This document shows positions 12,175 through 22,249 of a DNA stretch of 64,000 bases, in pieces; within the stretch, counting starts at the first letter, position 1; the number at the start of each line of letters is the position of its first letter. The notes beneath the pieces were generated by a model. It had not been told where the DNA came from and did no database searches. It saw only the letters and a list, made by a program, of their open reading frames with translations. A program made the position numbers and the translations under genes. Origin of the DNA: Yponomeuta sedellus (lineage: Eukaryota; Arthropoda; Insecta; Lepidoptera; Yponomeutidae); assembly GCA_934045075.1 (NCBI GenBank), contig OW203726.1:5031535-5095534 (forward strand), given 5' to 3'.

Positions 12175-12500
12175 GCCTAGATATGACGAAGTGCCTTATC
12201 CTATAGTATTTCCTAATAATTAGCGATCGCGATTAGAAGCATTTTATATATAACTATGCTTTATCCTACCCCTACATATGACGACATTTATATAGTTTAC
12301 TTGCTGACCCCGCAATCAACGTTTTGCCATATAAACTAGCCTACGACCTATTAGTATTTCTTAATGATTCGCGGTACTTATACATAGTTATATATATTAA
12401 ACGGGTCAAATCGCGATTGTTTATTAGGTAAAACGTAATTACCTTATTTCCCGACGTTTCGTTACAGCGTTACAGTTGCCGTGGTCTCGGGTAGACCGAA
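12175..12500 (+). repeat. TCGCGATT-family repeat (two partial copies)
   Basis: GCGATCGCGATTAGAAGC near 12223, then AACGGGTCAAATCGCGATTG..TTAGGTAAAACGTAATTACC..CCCGACGTTTCG and GTTGCCGTGGTCTCGGGTAGAC. The family recurs at 21117-21400, 24437-24930, 52965-53095 and 58710-59070. It contains the recurrent hairpin listed in the findings. Confidence 0.6.
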
Positions 12501-12504
12501 GTGG

Positions 12505-12900
12505 CGAGTCGTTATCAACCCATATATGTCCCCACTGCTGGGGCACGGGTCTCTTCCTGCATCGCAGGAAAGTTAGGCCATACTCCACCACGGGGGCCAA
12601 GTCCAGGTTGGTGGAGGATTGTAAGGCAGTGGCGGGCCTTACTGTCAGAAGTTGTCAAGCCGCCCATAAGGCCTCAGCCATGGCTAAACGACTGCCATTA
12701 CATGACAGCCGGCACCAACGGCTTAATGTGCCTTGCGAAACACGGAAGCGCTCGAAAAAATGCCACTAGCGGTAGTCACGGGACGGTCACCCATCCTGCA
12801 CCTGACCGCGCATGTTGTTGCTTAACTCAAGTGATTGATTTCAATCACTCGGTTCGCCTAGGTCACGAGTGGCGAGTACCTAAAGTCCATTATTCTCACT
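12505..12900 (+). repeat. dispersed repeat, TGCTGGGGCAC family
   Basis: A ~400-bp copy: CCCACTGCTGGGGCACGGG, CTTCCTGCATCGCAGGAA, CACCACGGGGGCCAAGTCC, GGCGGGCCTTACTGTCAGAAG, ACGGCTTAATGTGCCTTGCG, TCAATCACTCGGTTCG. Ten or more copies or fragments lie in this window. The frames through it (97 and 134 codons) are not conserved between copies, so I treat it as non-coding. Confidence 0.8.
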
Positions 12901-13090
12901 TTTAATTTTTCGCAGCTGACCGACACACAACACTCATTACTACTATATTAGACCCTTTTAATATATAACTATCTACGACCTATTCTCAGACCTACTAGAT
13001 GTAGGTACACAAAAAATCTTATAAATCCGTGCAGCCGTTTCAGAGGAGTTCGATAACAAACACTATGATACGAGATTTTTATATATTAGA

Positions 13091-13290
13091 CTAGCTGACC
13101 CAGCGAACTTCGTACCACCTAACAGTGAACAGTCGATTCTTTAATTTTTTTTATTATTTTTCTCTCCGTAAGAACCATCCTCGAACTTCAAGGAATATTC
13201 TAAAAAAAGAATTAGCGAAATCGGTTCAGCTGCTCTCGAGATTTGCGCTTACCAACACATTCGGCGATTCATTTTTATATTATAGATTAG
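13091..13290 (+). repeat. dispersed repeat, CTAGCTGACCCAGCGAACTTCG family
   Basis: ACTAGCTGACCCAGCGAAC..CGTACCACC through TCGGTTCAGCTGCTCTCGAG to TTCATTTTTATATTATAGAT. Closely similar to 11068-11265. Confidence 0.75.
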
Positions 13291-13441
13291 ATAGCATAGC
13301 ACCATTTTTCTTTAAGTAAGCATAATAAGGTAAGATTGCGTTCAGAACCAAGGCGTGTTTATTTTAGTTACTTTCCTAGTATTATGTCGTAGGTACGGTA
13401 TACTAAATTGAAAATATCTTCATCTTACCAAAGAGCAATCC

Positions 13442-13692
13442 GAGGCCGATTCTCGCCCATGCGAATTGAAGGCGTAGCCGCAAAATATTCGAAGGCTTAG
13501 ACATTTGTCGCATAAAAATAAGATAACATAACTCGACAGTCATTAGACATTTATTTTCTCGTTGGAATTCAATCTAGCATGGCGTTCTGAATACAGATTT
13601 TGGCTGTAGCTCGACTTTTTACGTGGAATTCCAAGTCATGAGCCTTAGAGTCGTATACGAAGTATTTGCTAATGAAGTGAGAATTGGATCCT
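13442..13692. repeat. MITE, GAGCCGATTCTCGC family
   Basis: The left end GGCCGATTCTCGCCCATGCG and right end GAGAATTGGATCC are imperfect inverted repeats (consensus GGAGCCGATTCTC). Other copies are at 44398-44902 (interrupted) and 45117-45404. Internal GGCTTAGACATTTGTCGCAT and TTCCAAGTCAT are conserved. Confidence 0.7.
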
Positions 13693-14574
13693 CTTCACAA
13701 GCTAGAGTGAGATTTAACTTTTATGTCGATATGGTGATAACAATGTCTAACTGCAATGATACATACTTGTAGATAGAGGCAGAGTATGTAGGTAGGTGCC
13801 TATTTTGAGGTCCTGATAACCAATTTTAATGCAATTTGTGAACAAAGTATCGAAATTGACGCGCGACAACTCCATACAGTCCACCTCTCCATCCAAACGC
13901 TGCAATTTGCTCGTAAAAATTCAATATATTATGGAAAACAGCACTCCCAATTTTCTGTTCCTTTCACGTGCATACACGTAGATTAACAAACGTAACATTG
14001 CAGCTGTGTCAAGCGAATGTGACACTTACGCGGCCGGTTTTAGAGGTTTCGGTGAGCGTAGAGTTCAGTTAGTCCAACCCCTGGTGTTACTTACGGCACA
14101 TGACAGGCGCCTGAACAAATGTGTTGGATGCATCGCACGCGCGGGTCAGCCACGAATAAAGTGGCTTTATCGAAAAAGGGCTTTATTCTCTACCTACACT
14201 CGGTGATATTTATGGTTGATTGCGTTGGGCCATTTATTTTGTTTTTGGTCATGTTATTTTATGTTACTTTTTCAAAGTATAGGAATGAACTCCTTGTATT
14301 AATAGCCCGAAATCTAGGGAACAATTTTCGCCTTACTAAAGTCGCCTAGCGATATTATTTGGTAGTTCTATGTTACTGTGCACAGTAAAGCATAGTAATA
14401 AAGGTAAATCCATAAACTTAATCCATAAACCATAATTTTACGCGATAACTTAAAAGATCGATAATTGCTTATAGGTTATATTATAATGGGTGCAATTTGT
14501 GACATCGCAGTTTGAGCCCGATTTGTACTGTGCGTTTTTGTATCATGTTACTATATTGACTTTTCGATAAGTTT
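13693..14574. other. no gene recognised; GC-richer patch 13990-14200
   Basis: A locally GC-richer patch (frames of 66 and 76 codons) follows AACATTGCAG and contains GAGTTCAGTTAGTCC, similar to an arthropod initiator. It could be an unrecognised exon or 5' untranslated region, but I see no homology. No repeat identified. Confidence 0.3.
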
Positions 14575-14640
14575 TTTTCGACGGATGGACGGCCAGACGG
14601 ACAGACAAACGCACTTTTGACTACGAAGGAACCCTAAGAG
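14575..14640 (+). repeat. fragment of ACCGGCCAAGTGCGAGTC family 3' end
   Basis: GACGGATGGACGGCCAGACG..GACAGACAA followed by AAGGAACCCTAAGAG. Confidence 0.5.
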
Positions 14641-15419
14641 CTATAACTTTAAAACACAACACAGAAATATTGAAGGATAATATTTTACCAATTTAATTTT
14701 AAATACACTTTCATATCAAAAATCTGCGGTTTTTAGTTCAATTATGATATTTTGATATAATAATTATTGACATAACGTGTTGTACCATAATTGTGTTATT
14801 GTGTAACTCGGATTTTGATGAACAAAATCTTATCTTATTGGTAATATTGAAACTTCGGCCACTAAAATAATAATTAATACTAAAATTGTGATTAAGTTTC
14901 AGTGAAGACGGTGTAGATTTTTTTAAGTTAGACATTGAACGAATAAAATCCATATTTTTTTCATAATTCTAAAAATACCAATAATTTTATCACTCTTGGG
15001 AACATTTCCTATTTAAATGTTAAGAATGATCATTAATCAAAAGTTTGACTTCATTTGTTGTACCGAAATTATCATCTGCGGTAAAGAGACGCTGTCACAA
15101 GTGTAATTACTCAATTTACCTCCGTAAATGTTAATTAAAATCGTCCAGAAGTTTCGTAGACCAGGTTCTAAAGGTAATTTTCTAACAATTCAAAAGTTTA
15201 TCAAGTCGTCGGGAAACGTAGGAAGTTTCTTCGTTGATTATTGTTTGTTTCAAATGGCTTTTGAATAGATTTTATTTAAAACCATTTTGCAGTGTTTGGT
15301 CCATTTTCTTTGCTAAGCTAAGTTTTTATAAACCCACAATTATTAGGTCCTTACATATGAAATTGGCGTTTTGTATGAGGTAACATGAAGTCGTTTTTTT
15401 TAATATAATATATTTTTAA
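14641..15419. other. no gene seen
   Basis: Very AT-rich non-coding sequence without a recognised element. Confidence 0.45.
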
Positions 15420-15540
15420 TTAATTAAAGTATGTACCATTGCTATCTATGCACTTGCGCCATTTCATAGGTACCTCATTGATCCATTTGATAAAAAAACC
15501 ATTCGGACGGGAATCAATAAAATTTTTGAAGACGATTTGT
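15420..15540 (-). pseudogene. mariner-type transposase 3' remnant
   Basis: The C-terminal 40 or so residues of the frame ending at 15420 read NFIDSRPNGFFIKWINEVP, then MKWRKCIDSNGTYF and stop. The ending R-W-x-K-C-I-D/E-x-N-G-x-Y-F is the classic C-terminus of mariner transposases (IS630/Tc1/mariner, DDE/D superfamily). The sequence upstream in the frame loses the resemblance, so only the tail survives. The flanks are AT-rich and I do not see a clear terminal inverted repeat. Confidence 0.6.
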
Positions 15541-15929
15541 ACTACGAAAAAACAAATGAACAAATGAATGACTATTCGAAACTCAAATATACCAGCTAAA
15601 TACATATTTATTTGAATTTGGATTCTTAACCAAATTGGAGATATTTCAGATCAAAGTGACCACTACGACGAAACGCCTATTTCATATGTGTGAGCGATAT
15701 TGCTCTGTGTACTTCTCAATTACGGAATTGTTATGGCCCTTGCATCTACGTATTGAGATGTTTTATAAACGCTCCAGTGGCACGAGGTAGGTTAATGTTA
15801 ACATTACCATATTTATAATAAAAAAAGTATTATCCAGAACAATCATCCATTTACTACGATGTCTGGGAAAGATATCTCTCTATATCTTACGGAGATAGAA
15901 TATAGGGTTATATCTTACGCTGAGAGCGG

Positions 15930-16230
15930 TGGTAGAGGAGCGGTAGAACTTAGGCTTTACAATCGGGAGGTCGTGGGTTCGAATCCCGTGCGCATGTACC
16001 AATGACTTTTTTATCTAAGATATGATAAGATATGTACATGCAGTGGACTAGTATAGCCTGACGACGACAACGATGTACATTTGTTAGCAACACCACTCGC
16101 TAACGGCGTGGGAAAACATTGTGAGAAAACCCTAATGTCTGAAGTGTTAAAATACCTCAGCGCTTGCTACGTACACTGGCCCAACCACGAGGCTAAGTGC
16201 GGAAATCACAGGTTTAACTATAACTATATA
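15930..16230 (+). mobile_element. tRNA-headed SINE upstream of MCU exon
   Basis: GAGGAGCGGTAGAACTTAGG (A box) and GGTCGTGGGTTCGAATCCCG (B box), then a body with ACACCACTCGCTAACGGCGT and GTGAGAAAACCC. It lies in the intron 5' of the first visible MCU exon. Confidence 0.6.
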
Positions 16231-16270
16231 TCTTACGCTGAACTAATTGGCCCCGTCTCTTCGTCCCCAG

Positions 16271-16432
16271 GAACGGCTGAGCTCCGAGGAGATAACGCGC
16301 ATGAGCGACGTGCGCAACCTCGTGAATCAGCTGTACGAGGCCCTCAACGTCCGCGAGCACCAGATCAAGAAGGAGCGGGAATTGCGTTCGCAGCTCGAGA
16401 AACTCACCTCGGAACTGCAGCCGCTTGAAGAC
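16271..16432 (+). CDS. MCU: MCU exon: linker and coiled coil 1
   Basis: Acceptor TTCGTCCCCAG and donor GTACGT. Fifty-four codons begin [20 protein letters not shown] and end [12 protein letters not shown]-rich against AT-rich introns. This is the helical region between the matrix N-terminal domain and TM1. Confidence 0.92.
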
Positions 16433-19400
16433 GTACGTGCACACGAAATTTGCCTTTAATGACAACGAGCACAGTTTTCATCGAGATTAGGGTTTGAGCC
16501 CTTTATTTCTTAGGCGCCAAATTTTTTCGTAACCCTGAAGAAGCGCGTAATATAGGGCAACCGGCTCCTACCCCTACATTATGAACGCCTGACGCTTGAG
16601 GTTGATTCGATTTCAACCCTGTTTGTCCCCACTGCTGGGGCACGGGTCTTTTCCTGCATCGCAGGAAGGTTAGGCTATACTCCACCACGGGCACGGGGGC
16701 CAAGTCCGGGTTGGTGAAAGTTTGTATGACAGTAGCGGGCCTTACTGTCAGAAGTTATCAAGCCGCCCATAAGGCCTCTGACATGGCTAAACGACTGCCA
16801 TTACATGATAGCCGGCACCAACGGCTTAACGTGCCTTGCGAAGCACGTAAGCGCTCGAAAAAACGCCACTAACGATAGTAACGGGACGGTTACCCATCCT
16901 GCACCTGACCGCGCCTGTTGCTGCTTAACTCGAGTGATTGATTCCAACCACTCAGGTCAGCTAGGCCACGAGCGCTTTGCTATGTAAGGTTACCCTTCAG
17001 AAGTCAAGGGTCCACATTTGTTTGGTTAACAGCTGTCCGCCGCGTAGAAGAAGCAATAACATAACACTCGGTTCGACTAGGCCACGAGCACTTCACGAGG
17101 TGCACGAGGTTGGTAGGTTTAAGGCATATTCGACAGTTGGTTAGAAGCTATCGATATCTAGATGCGGCGCTGATCTACGTCGGTATCTGTCCGTAGCATC
17201 GATTATCACAATGTATTGCTTTATTAAAAAACTAGCTGTGCCCCGCGGTGTTACCCGCGGTTTATCGATTTTCCCATGGGAATGAGATATTTTCCCGCAG
17301 TAAAACATAGCCTATGTGCTAATCTAGGGTGTTATTCAGCTAACTCCATATCAAATTTTTATCTTCTCCACGTCACCTGTTGGTTGGCTAGAATAAAATA
17401 CTATTTAGTATTAAGCCCGCCAATTGTACAATCTTTACAGGTACAATAAAGAATTTAATAAATAAATAAATTTTATTAAAACCGCTCCAGTCATTTAGAT
17501 GTGAAGAAGCAACAAACATACACGCTCAAAAACTTTCGCCTTTATAATATTGGTGTGATAATGTGCTGTGATGTAAAACTTTTGCCCCAACACTTTGCAG
17601 AAACGCCAATCACTGGAAGTGGAAGCGGCGCGCAAGGCCTCTATGCTGACGTGGGTCGGCCTCGGCCTAATGGGCGTCCAGTTCGGCGTGCTGGCGCGGC
17701 TCACGTGGTGGGAGTACTCCTGGGACATCATGGAGCCCGTCACCTACTTCGTCACCTACGGCACCGCCATGGGCACCTACGCCTACTTCGTACTCACGAA
17801 ACAGGTAAGCACGAGTTCAAACGAACAAACGAAGCTTGTTCGAACTAAAACTTTCGTAAGCACAACACATTGTGACTTTTAGTGAAGTCTTTTCCGAAAG
17901 GACTCTTCCGATATAACAACACCCGTAAGTAGATCCGGACTAAAATTCTATAATGTGTTGCGCTTACGAAAGTTTTAGTTCAAAAATTTTCAGCCTTTAC
18001 GGAGAGGAATGGCAAGGAAAAATTAAACGGTTTGCGTAATTACGAACTAGGCTACGTAAACTTGAGTGTGGATTGCAGTTTTCAGTTCAGTGTCGTGATA
18101 GTGGAGTGATTCCGAAAGGACTCTTCCGATATAACAACACCCGTAAGTAGATCCGGACTAAGAGTCTACGAAGCTTGTTCGAGCCAGTTCCCGGACATCT
18201 ACATCACCTACTTCGTCACCTACGGCACCGCCATGGGCACCTACGCCTACTTCGTACTCACAAAACAGGTTAGTACGAGCTTCTTTTTACAAACCAGACT
18301 TGTTACCGGTCTTCAGTTATCAGCAATGCCCTGAGCTATTTACGGGACTTGCGTTTCGGCAATTGCTGTCTCACGTGCTCAAACTTGGGCATCGTGGATG
18401 AAGCCTGGACGTCATGGGCAGCTATGCCTATTTCGTATACTCACAAAATAAATAAGGCGAGCTTCTCTTTGTGTTTGTGTAGTGTAGTCAACTATGGTCT
18501 TTCTAAACGAAGCTTTTCTCTCGACCGACTCTCTGAGCTTGACTTGAGTCTTAACACTTTCGCGGACGTTTTTAAAATCTATTGTTCTTTTAATTGTAGC
18601 ATCCGCGCGTCCGCGAAAGGGTTAATAACTTCCCTGTCCACATACAGTTCAATTCCAACTCTCCACGTCCACAGTTGCTGTGTGGTGTCGGCTTAGAGAA
18701 TATCACCAACCCAATTCTTCGCGCGGGTGTCGTAAAAGGCGACTAAGGGACACAAACTGGGGGGTGGGCAGCAGCGCCCCCTGCAGTACAATTCCGCCCA
18801 ACTGCGGTCCCCAACCCGCATGCCCAGCGTGGGGATTATGGGCATTACCCCCTATGATAGCACAACGTGGCGCTCTTTAGGGGATGCCTATGTCCAGCAG
18901 TGGACTAGTATAGCCTGACGACGACGTCCACAGTTAGATTTATTTAGACTAGAATTAGATACACACAGTTGCGACTTTTGTCCTTGTTTGGTCCGATTTG
19001 TCCTTGAGCGGCCTATTTTGCGGGAAATTTCCCTTTATAGTGGAAGAGCGGGTGATCACGGCATATCGTATGCCTGGGGACGGCCGCTCCAACTGTTGTT
19101 AGTCGGACGTTATATTTATGGTATGTCATGAACACTGATTGCGATGCAGGAATGTTGAAGTTTGTAGTGCGCGCGCAAAGTTGACATGCGCTCGTACCTA
19201 TACAGGAATACGAATGACATGAAAGTATTTTTCTCCCGTTTCAGGACTACGTGCTGCCTGATGTGAAGGACAGACAGCACCTGTTGGCGCTGCATAAGAA
19301 GGCGAAAAAGTGCGGCCTTGACATTGATCACTACAATCATCTGAAGGATGAGGTTAGCAGAGATTTATTGGCACTTTAGTTTCTAAGCGTATCGGCTTAA

Positions 19401-20966
19401 AAGAAGTTTGGGACCAGTAAAAAGGAATTTTAAAAATAACGACCCATCATCATCATCATCGTCATCAAGAAGGTATAAAATAAACCATACTTCACTACGG
19501 GGGCCAAGTCCAAATTGGTCCAGGCTGTTCTTGCTGTTAGAAGTTTTCAAGCCGGCCTAAGGCCTTAATGGACTTGGCTTAACGACTACCATCTATGGAC
19601 GGCAGGCCGATCTAACTGTTTAACGTGCCTTGCGAAACACGAAACCGTTAAACACGAAAACGAAAACGTTAGACATAGACGGTCACCCATCCATGCACTG
19701 AACGCACCCTATGTTGCTTAACCTTCGTGATCGTTTAAGATCACTCAAGCAGCCCGGGCTACGAGCGAGTCTAAAAAAATGACTAACATATAAAATTATA
19801 ATCCGTGTTTTAGACGTATTTGCTTTAGTTCGAAGATTGGATATACTCGTATTCCTGTTCTTCTATTTGCTAGTAGCCTCAATGGTAAGGGCGTGCATAT
19901 GGGGCAAGTTTCACCACCGTTCTTAATTTGGTCGGATTATACGGCAGATGTATGATAGATGTATGGACTAGTCGCTTTACTTATTGTTTTCGTCCTTCAA
20001 ATCGGTGCTCATCCTTAGCTATATCGATATATTAGCAAACGGTAAAACAATCCCTCGCTCCTTCGCTCAGAAATGGGCAGCCAACTGAGTAAAATATGAA
20101 AATACTAATAATAATAAAATAAAAATTGTCAAAGTATTAATTGAATCAGAATTTGTTTTTGTAGAATAATCAATAAATTAAATCAATTAAGTAATAATAA
20201 AATAAATAAACGAGTTCTCGAGTGGAGACCGCGACTCGGCAAACGTACTGTAAGACGCCCTCCGACTAAGTGGGGTGACGATCTGCGAAAAACTGCAGGC
20301 AACATACGGCAAGCTGAAGACAGGGCGCTATGGCGCTCATTAGGGGAGGGCTATGTCCAGCAGTGGACTCGTACAGCCTGACAACGACGACGACGAAAAT
20401 AAATAAGCATGAAATATAATTAACATAAAGTAGAAAGGTAGTAAATTAACATAAACGCGGCTTGGTTGGCTCCGCACGTATTGACTAGTCTTTCCTGTGG
20501 ACTATGCCGACTAAACTGTCAGGGTGTTATAGGTGCTGGGCAAGCCTACACCATCTATAAAACCATGACCCAGGCACTACAGCGTCGAAGTGGTCCCTTC
20601 ACCCATCTAGTGTGAGTTAAGATACCACTGGACGCTGTATAAATCATCTCATTAAGTAGATGCAAAAAGGCCAATATTATTATTATTAAAGTAGAAGTAT
20701 AAATGTTGTTTTTTTACAGGCAACTTAAGGTAATTTTAATTTAAAATCAAACCCTCTGTAAATAAAACACGCCACCCCTCTACAACAACTACGTTTAACA
20801 TTTCCAGATTAGCAAATTAGAAAAGGACCTGGGCCGCCTCCGCGACCCGCTTCAGATCCACCTGCCCCCCAACTACGTGGAGAAAGCCCTGGACGAGAAG
20901 CGTTCCCCGCTCTCCAAGATAAAGGACATGATCGAGGAAACCAGCAAAAAGATGAAGATCACGTAA
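16271..20966 (+). CDS. MCU: calcium uniporter protein, mitochondrial (MCU), 3' part of gene
   Basis: The pore-forming subunit of the mitochondrial calcium uniporter, an inner-membrane channel. Four exons, all joined in phase 0, encode the C-terminal 210 residues: 16271-16432, 17601-17804, 19245-19352 and 20808-20966. In order they carry coiled coil 1, TM1 ([18 protein letters not shown]), the selectivity-filter motif WDIMEP, TM2 ([18 protein letters not shown]), the post-TM2 segment ([12 protein letters not shown]) and coiled coil 2 ending in TAA. The mitochondrial targeting sequence and N-terminal domain are not found and must lie upstream. Introns hold a dispersed repeat, several small insertions and decayed copies of the pore exon. 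There is no clear AATAAA within 400 bases of the stop; the one at 21375-21380 lies in a repeat. Identity is very secure. Confidence 0.95.
16605..17110 (+). repeat. dispersed repeat, TGCTGGGGCAC family, long copy
   Basis: The fullest copy in the window, inside an MCU intron. It continues past CACTCAGG..AGCTAGGCCACGAGCG to AAGGTTACCCTTCAGAAGTC and TTAACAGCTGTCCGCCGCGT. The same tail stands alone at 51128-51290. Confidence 0.8.
17230..17560 (+). repeat. dispersed repeat, CCGCGGTGTTACCCGCGG family
   Basis: ACTAGCTGTGCCCCGCGGTG..CCGCGGTTTATCGATTTTCC, AGCCTATGTGCTAATC, then AACTTTCGCCTTTATAATAT. Copies are at 46125-46340 and 54120-54330. It interrupts the MCU intron before the pore exon; an AATAAA-rich insert at 17437-17470 is unique to this copy. 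Confidence 0.75.
17601..17804 (+). CDS. MCU: MCU pore exon: TM1, DIME filter, TM2
   Basis: Acceptor CAACACTTTGCAG and donor GTAAGC. Sixty-eight codons. They carry [17 protein letters not shown] with the calcium-selective aspartate and glutamate of DIME, flanked by the two membrane helices. Markedly GC-rich and fully intact. Confidence 0.95.
17844..18167. mobile_element. 324-bp retroposed insertion with 15-bp target duplication
   Basis: ACGAAGCTTGTTCGA at 17829-17843 is repeated exactly at 18168-18182. The insert opens ACTAAAACTTTCGTAAGCAC. It contains an inverted copy of that head (about 17950-17985, one mismatch in 30) and has the tail CACCCGTAAGTAGATCCGGACT twice (within 17890-17943 and 18110-18163). 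Shorter relatives with the same tail are at 39313-39383 and 56875-56916. Confidence 0.75.
18188..18268 (+). pseudogene. MCU: partial tandem copy of MCU pore exon lacking DIME
   Basis: The 3' 55-60 bases are almost identical to the end of the pore exon (CACCTACTTCGTCACCTACG and onward). Upstream a 6-base in-frame loss changes DIMEPVTYF to DIYITYF, removing the filter glutamate and proline. The stretch stays open for 27 codons, is preceded by CTTGTTCGAGCCAG (a possible acceptor), is followed by the donor GTTAGT, and is phase 0 at both ends. It is either a decayed duplicate or an alternative exon. Without TM1 it cannot form a normal pore subunit by itself. RNA evidence is needed to choose. Confidence 0.7.
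18398..18452 (+). pseudogene. MCU: second, more decayed copy of MCU pore-exon end
   Basis: GGACGTCATGGGCAGC..GCCTATTTCGTA resembles the end of the pore exon with substitutions and a frame-breaking change before CTCACAAAATAA. It is followed by GGCGAGCTTCTC, which parallels the intron sequence after the 18188-18268 copy (TACGAGCTTC). This indicates duplication of exon plus flanking intron. Confidence 0.6.
18677..18923 (+). mobile_element. RTE-type SINE with 12-bp target duplication
   Basis: The 247-bp insert is flanked by ACGTCCACAGTT at 18665-18676 and 18924-18935. Head: GCTGTGTGGTGTCGGC, CGCGGGTGTCGTAAAAGGCG; body: CCCGCATGCCCAGCGTGGGG; 3' end: ATGTCCAGCAGTGGACTAGT. A close relative is at 38701-38965. 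Confidence 0.75.
19245..19352 (+). CDS. MCU: MCU exon: post-TM2 segment
   Basis: Acceptor TTCTCCCGTTTCAG and donor GTTAGC. Thirty-six codons: [20 protein letters not shown], then [16 protein letters not shown]. It matches the conserved matrix-facing region after TM2 in insect MCU. Confidence 0.93.
19455..19760 (+). repeat. diverged copy, TGCTGGGGCAC family
   Basis: CACTACGGGGGCCAAGTCC, CTTAACGACTACCATC, AACGTGCCTTGCGAAACACG and GGTCACCCATCC identify it. The 5' head is missing. In the MCU intron. Confidence 0.6.
20219..20395 (+). pseudogene. RTE-type reverse transcriptase C-terminal fragment
   Basis: From about 20223 the frame reads [40 protein letters not shown] and [12 protein letters not shown] then stop. 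The spacing R-PP-x-(R/K)W-x-DD ... (A/E)DR-x-x-WR ... (A/G)Y-x-QQW is the usual C-terminus of lepidopteran RTE-clade polymerase. It ends with a GACGAC-rich tail. Only the 3' end was inserted, in the last MCU intron. Confidence 0.75.
20535..20690 (+). repeat. repeat with (ATT)n tail, GCTGGGCAAGC family
   Basis: GTGCTGGGCAAGCCTACACC, AGTGGTCCCTTCACCCATC, CCACTGGACGCTGTATAAAT and AGTAGATGCAAAAAGGCC, then ATTATTATT. A second copy, interrupted by nested insertions, is at about 39197-39605. Confidence 0.6.
20808..20966 (+). CDS. MCU: MCU terminal exon: coiled coil 2 and stop
   Basis: Acceptor TTTAACATTTCCAG. Fifty-two codons plus [23 protein letters not shown], then [20 protein letters not shown] and a lysine-rich end. 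[11 protein letters not shown] is a hallmark of the MCU C-terminus. Confidence 0.94.
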   Translation: MSKLEKDLGRLRDPLQIHLPPNYVEKALDEKRSPLSKIKDMIEETSKKMKIT

Positions 20967-21116
20967 TATTGGCTGTGGCCAAGGCGCCGTTAGAAAGAGA
21001 GGTACCGTGACGCTCTTTTGTTTCCTCTGACCGGTCAAACCTGATATTCTCGCTAGGCTTCCCTCTTGCTCGCACATTTTTTATTTATTATTATTGTATC
21101 TTAATAACTAGCCCTG

Positions 21117-21400
21117 CTCATTATGTAGTCAAGCAATTATCGGGTCTAATCGCGATTGTTTATTAGGTAAACTTGATAATATCGGTAATTAACGTAATCA
21201 AGTTTACCTTTTAACAATCGCGATTAGACACGTTAACTGTAGGTATATACATACGAGCTTCGCAAGTTAAAAATACATTAAAAATTAATACAATCGCGAT
21301 GGTTTAGATAATTGAAACCGCGGAAATCAAGGTAATTAACTTTACCTTAATTCCCAACCTTATTAATTTTATCTAATAAAGCATCGCGATTAAGATCATA
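21117..21400. repeat. two TCGCGATT-family palindromic repeats
   Basis: The first, about 21133-21240, has GGGTCTAATCGCGATTGTTT against AACAATCGCGATTAGACACG. The second, about 21289-21395, has ACAATCGCGATGGTTTAGAT against AAAGCATCGCGATTAAG. Both have internal GTAATTAAC..TTTACCTT palindromes. Confidence 0.65.
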
Positions 21401-21419
21401 GGTCCTGACCTTGAATATA

Positions 21420-22240
21420 TCTGAATCTAAAACCATCGTTATCTTAAAGGTCGGCACTTACCGGTTTAATATAAGTACACATATTTTAATGATTGTAAAA
21501 TAATAAGTAGGTACCTACACGTTTACACGTTAAAACTTAAGATTGGTATTTTACAATTCATGTCCGCTTCGTGTGAGGATAGCAGAGTATTGGTAAAGTT
21601 GTGAACTTTTTGTTTCAATTAAGTTACCTTTTCACTTACTTTAACTAATTTAATGCGGTGCTGATTCTTTTACAGTTGTGAAACTGTTCTGTTATGAATG
21701 TTCGAGCGGGAGGCATGTCTTCAGACGTACTGCAATCATATTTCACGCATTGTATCGCTTATTGAAACTGCTATAAAAAATTACGAATCGCTGTAATGCG
21801 GTATTTGACGGGGATTACAAATAAGTTACTTTTTAAACTGCTAATTGTATAAAATATGTAAGCTTTCAAAGCATTTTGTTATGTAGGTTCCCAAATAGAA
21901 CATTCAAGAGTTATATATTAATATGTACATTTTCACACAGTTTTCCAATATTTGTTTTGATGAAGCATTTGTCAATATGTATTGTTGGTGCAGTCAAATG
22001 CCGTATTGATGCGAATCAATTCCCTTTGGATTTATTGTACTAGCGCACTGTACAAAGTCAATCTTGATTCCGATTGGTGCTCAATACAAAAACATTTTCA
22101 ACGTTCAAGATTGACAACGGGGCTATATCAATTGGACTGGGTCGGAACAATTTTATGCGATGCGACCTTAGTTAAACCTGGTGTTTTCGCACTTAGCCTC
22201 ATAGTTGGGCCGTTATACGTAGCACTGAGGTAAGTACCTA
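21420..22240. other. no gene seen
   Basis: Non-coding downstream of MCU. An 83-codon frame at 21982-22233 shows no recognisable domain. Confidence 0.45.
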
Positions 22241-22249
22241 AGACACTAG

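Noticed and set aside
12476..12905. Frames of 97 and 134 codons with cysteine-rich ends
   Set aside because: They lie in the TGCTGGGGCAC repeat; other copies in the window carry frameshifts and stops, so coding is not conserved.
16081..16465. 115-codon + frame and 83-codon - frame overlapping the first visible MCU exon
   Set aside because: Out-of-frame or antisense shadows of the exon; only the frame giving [10 protein letters not shown] matches MCU.
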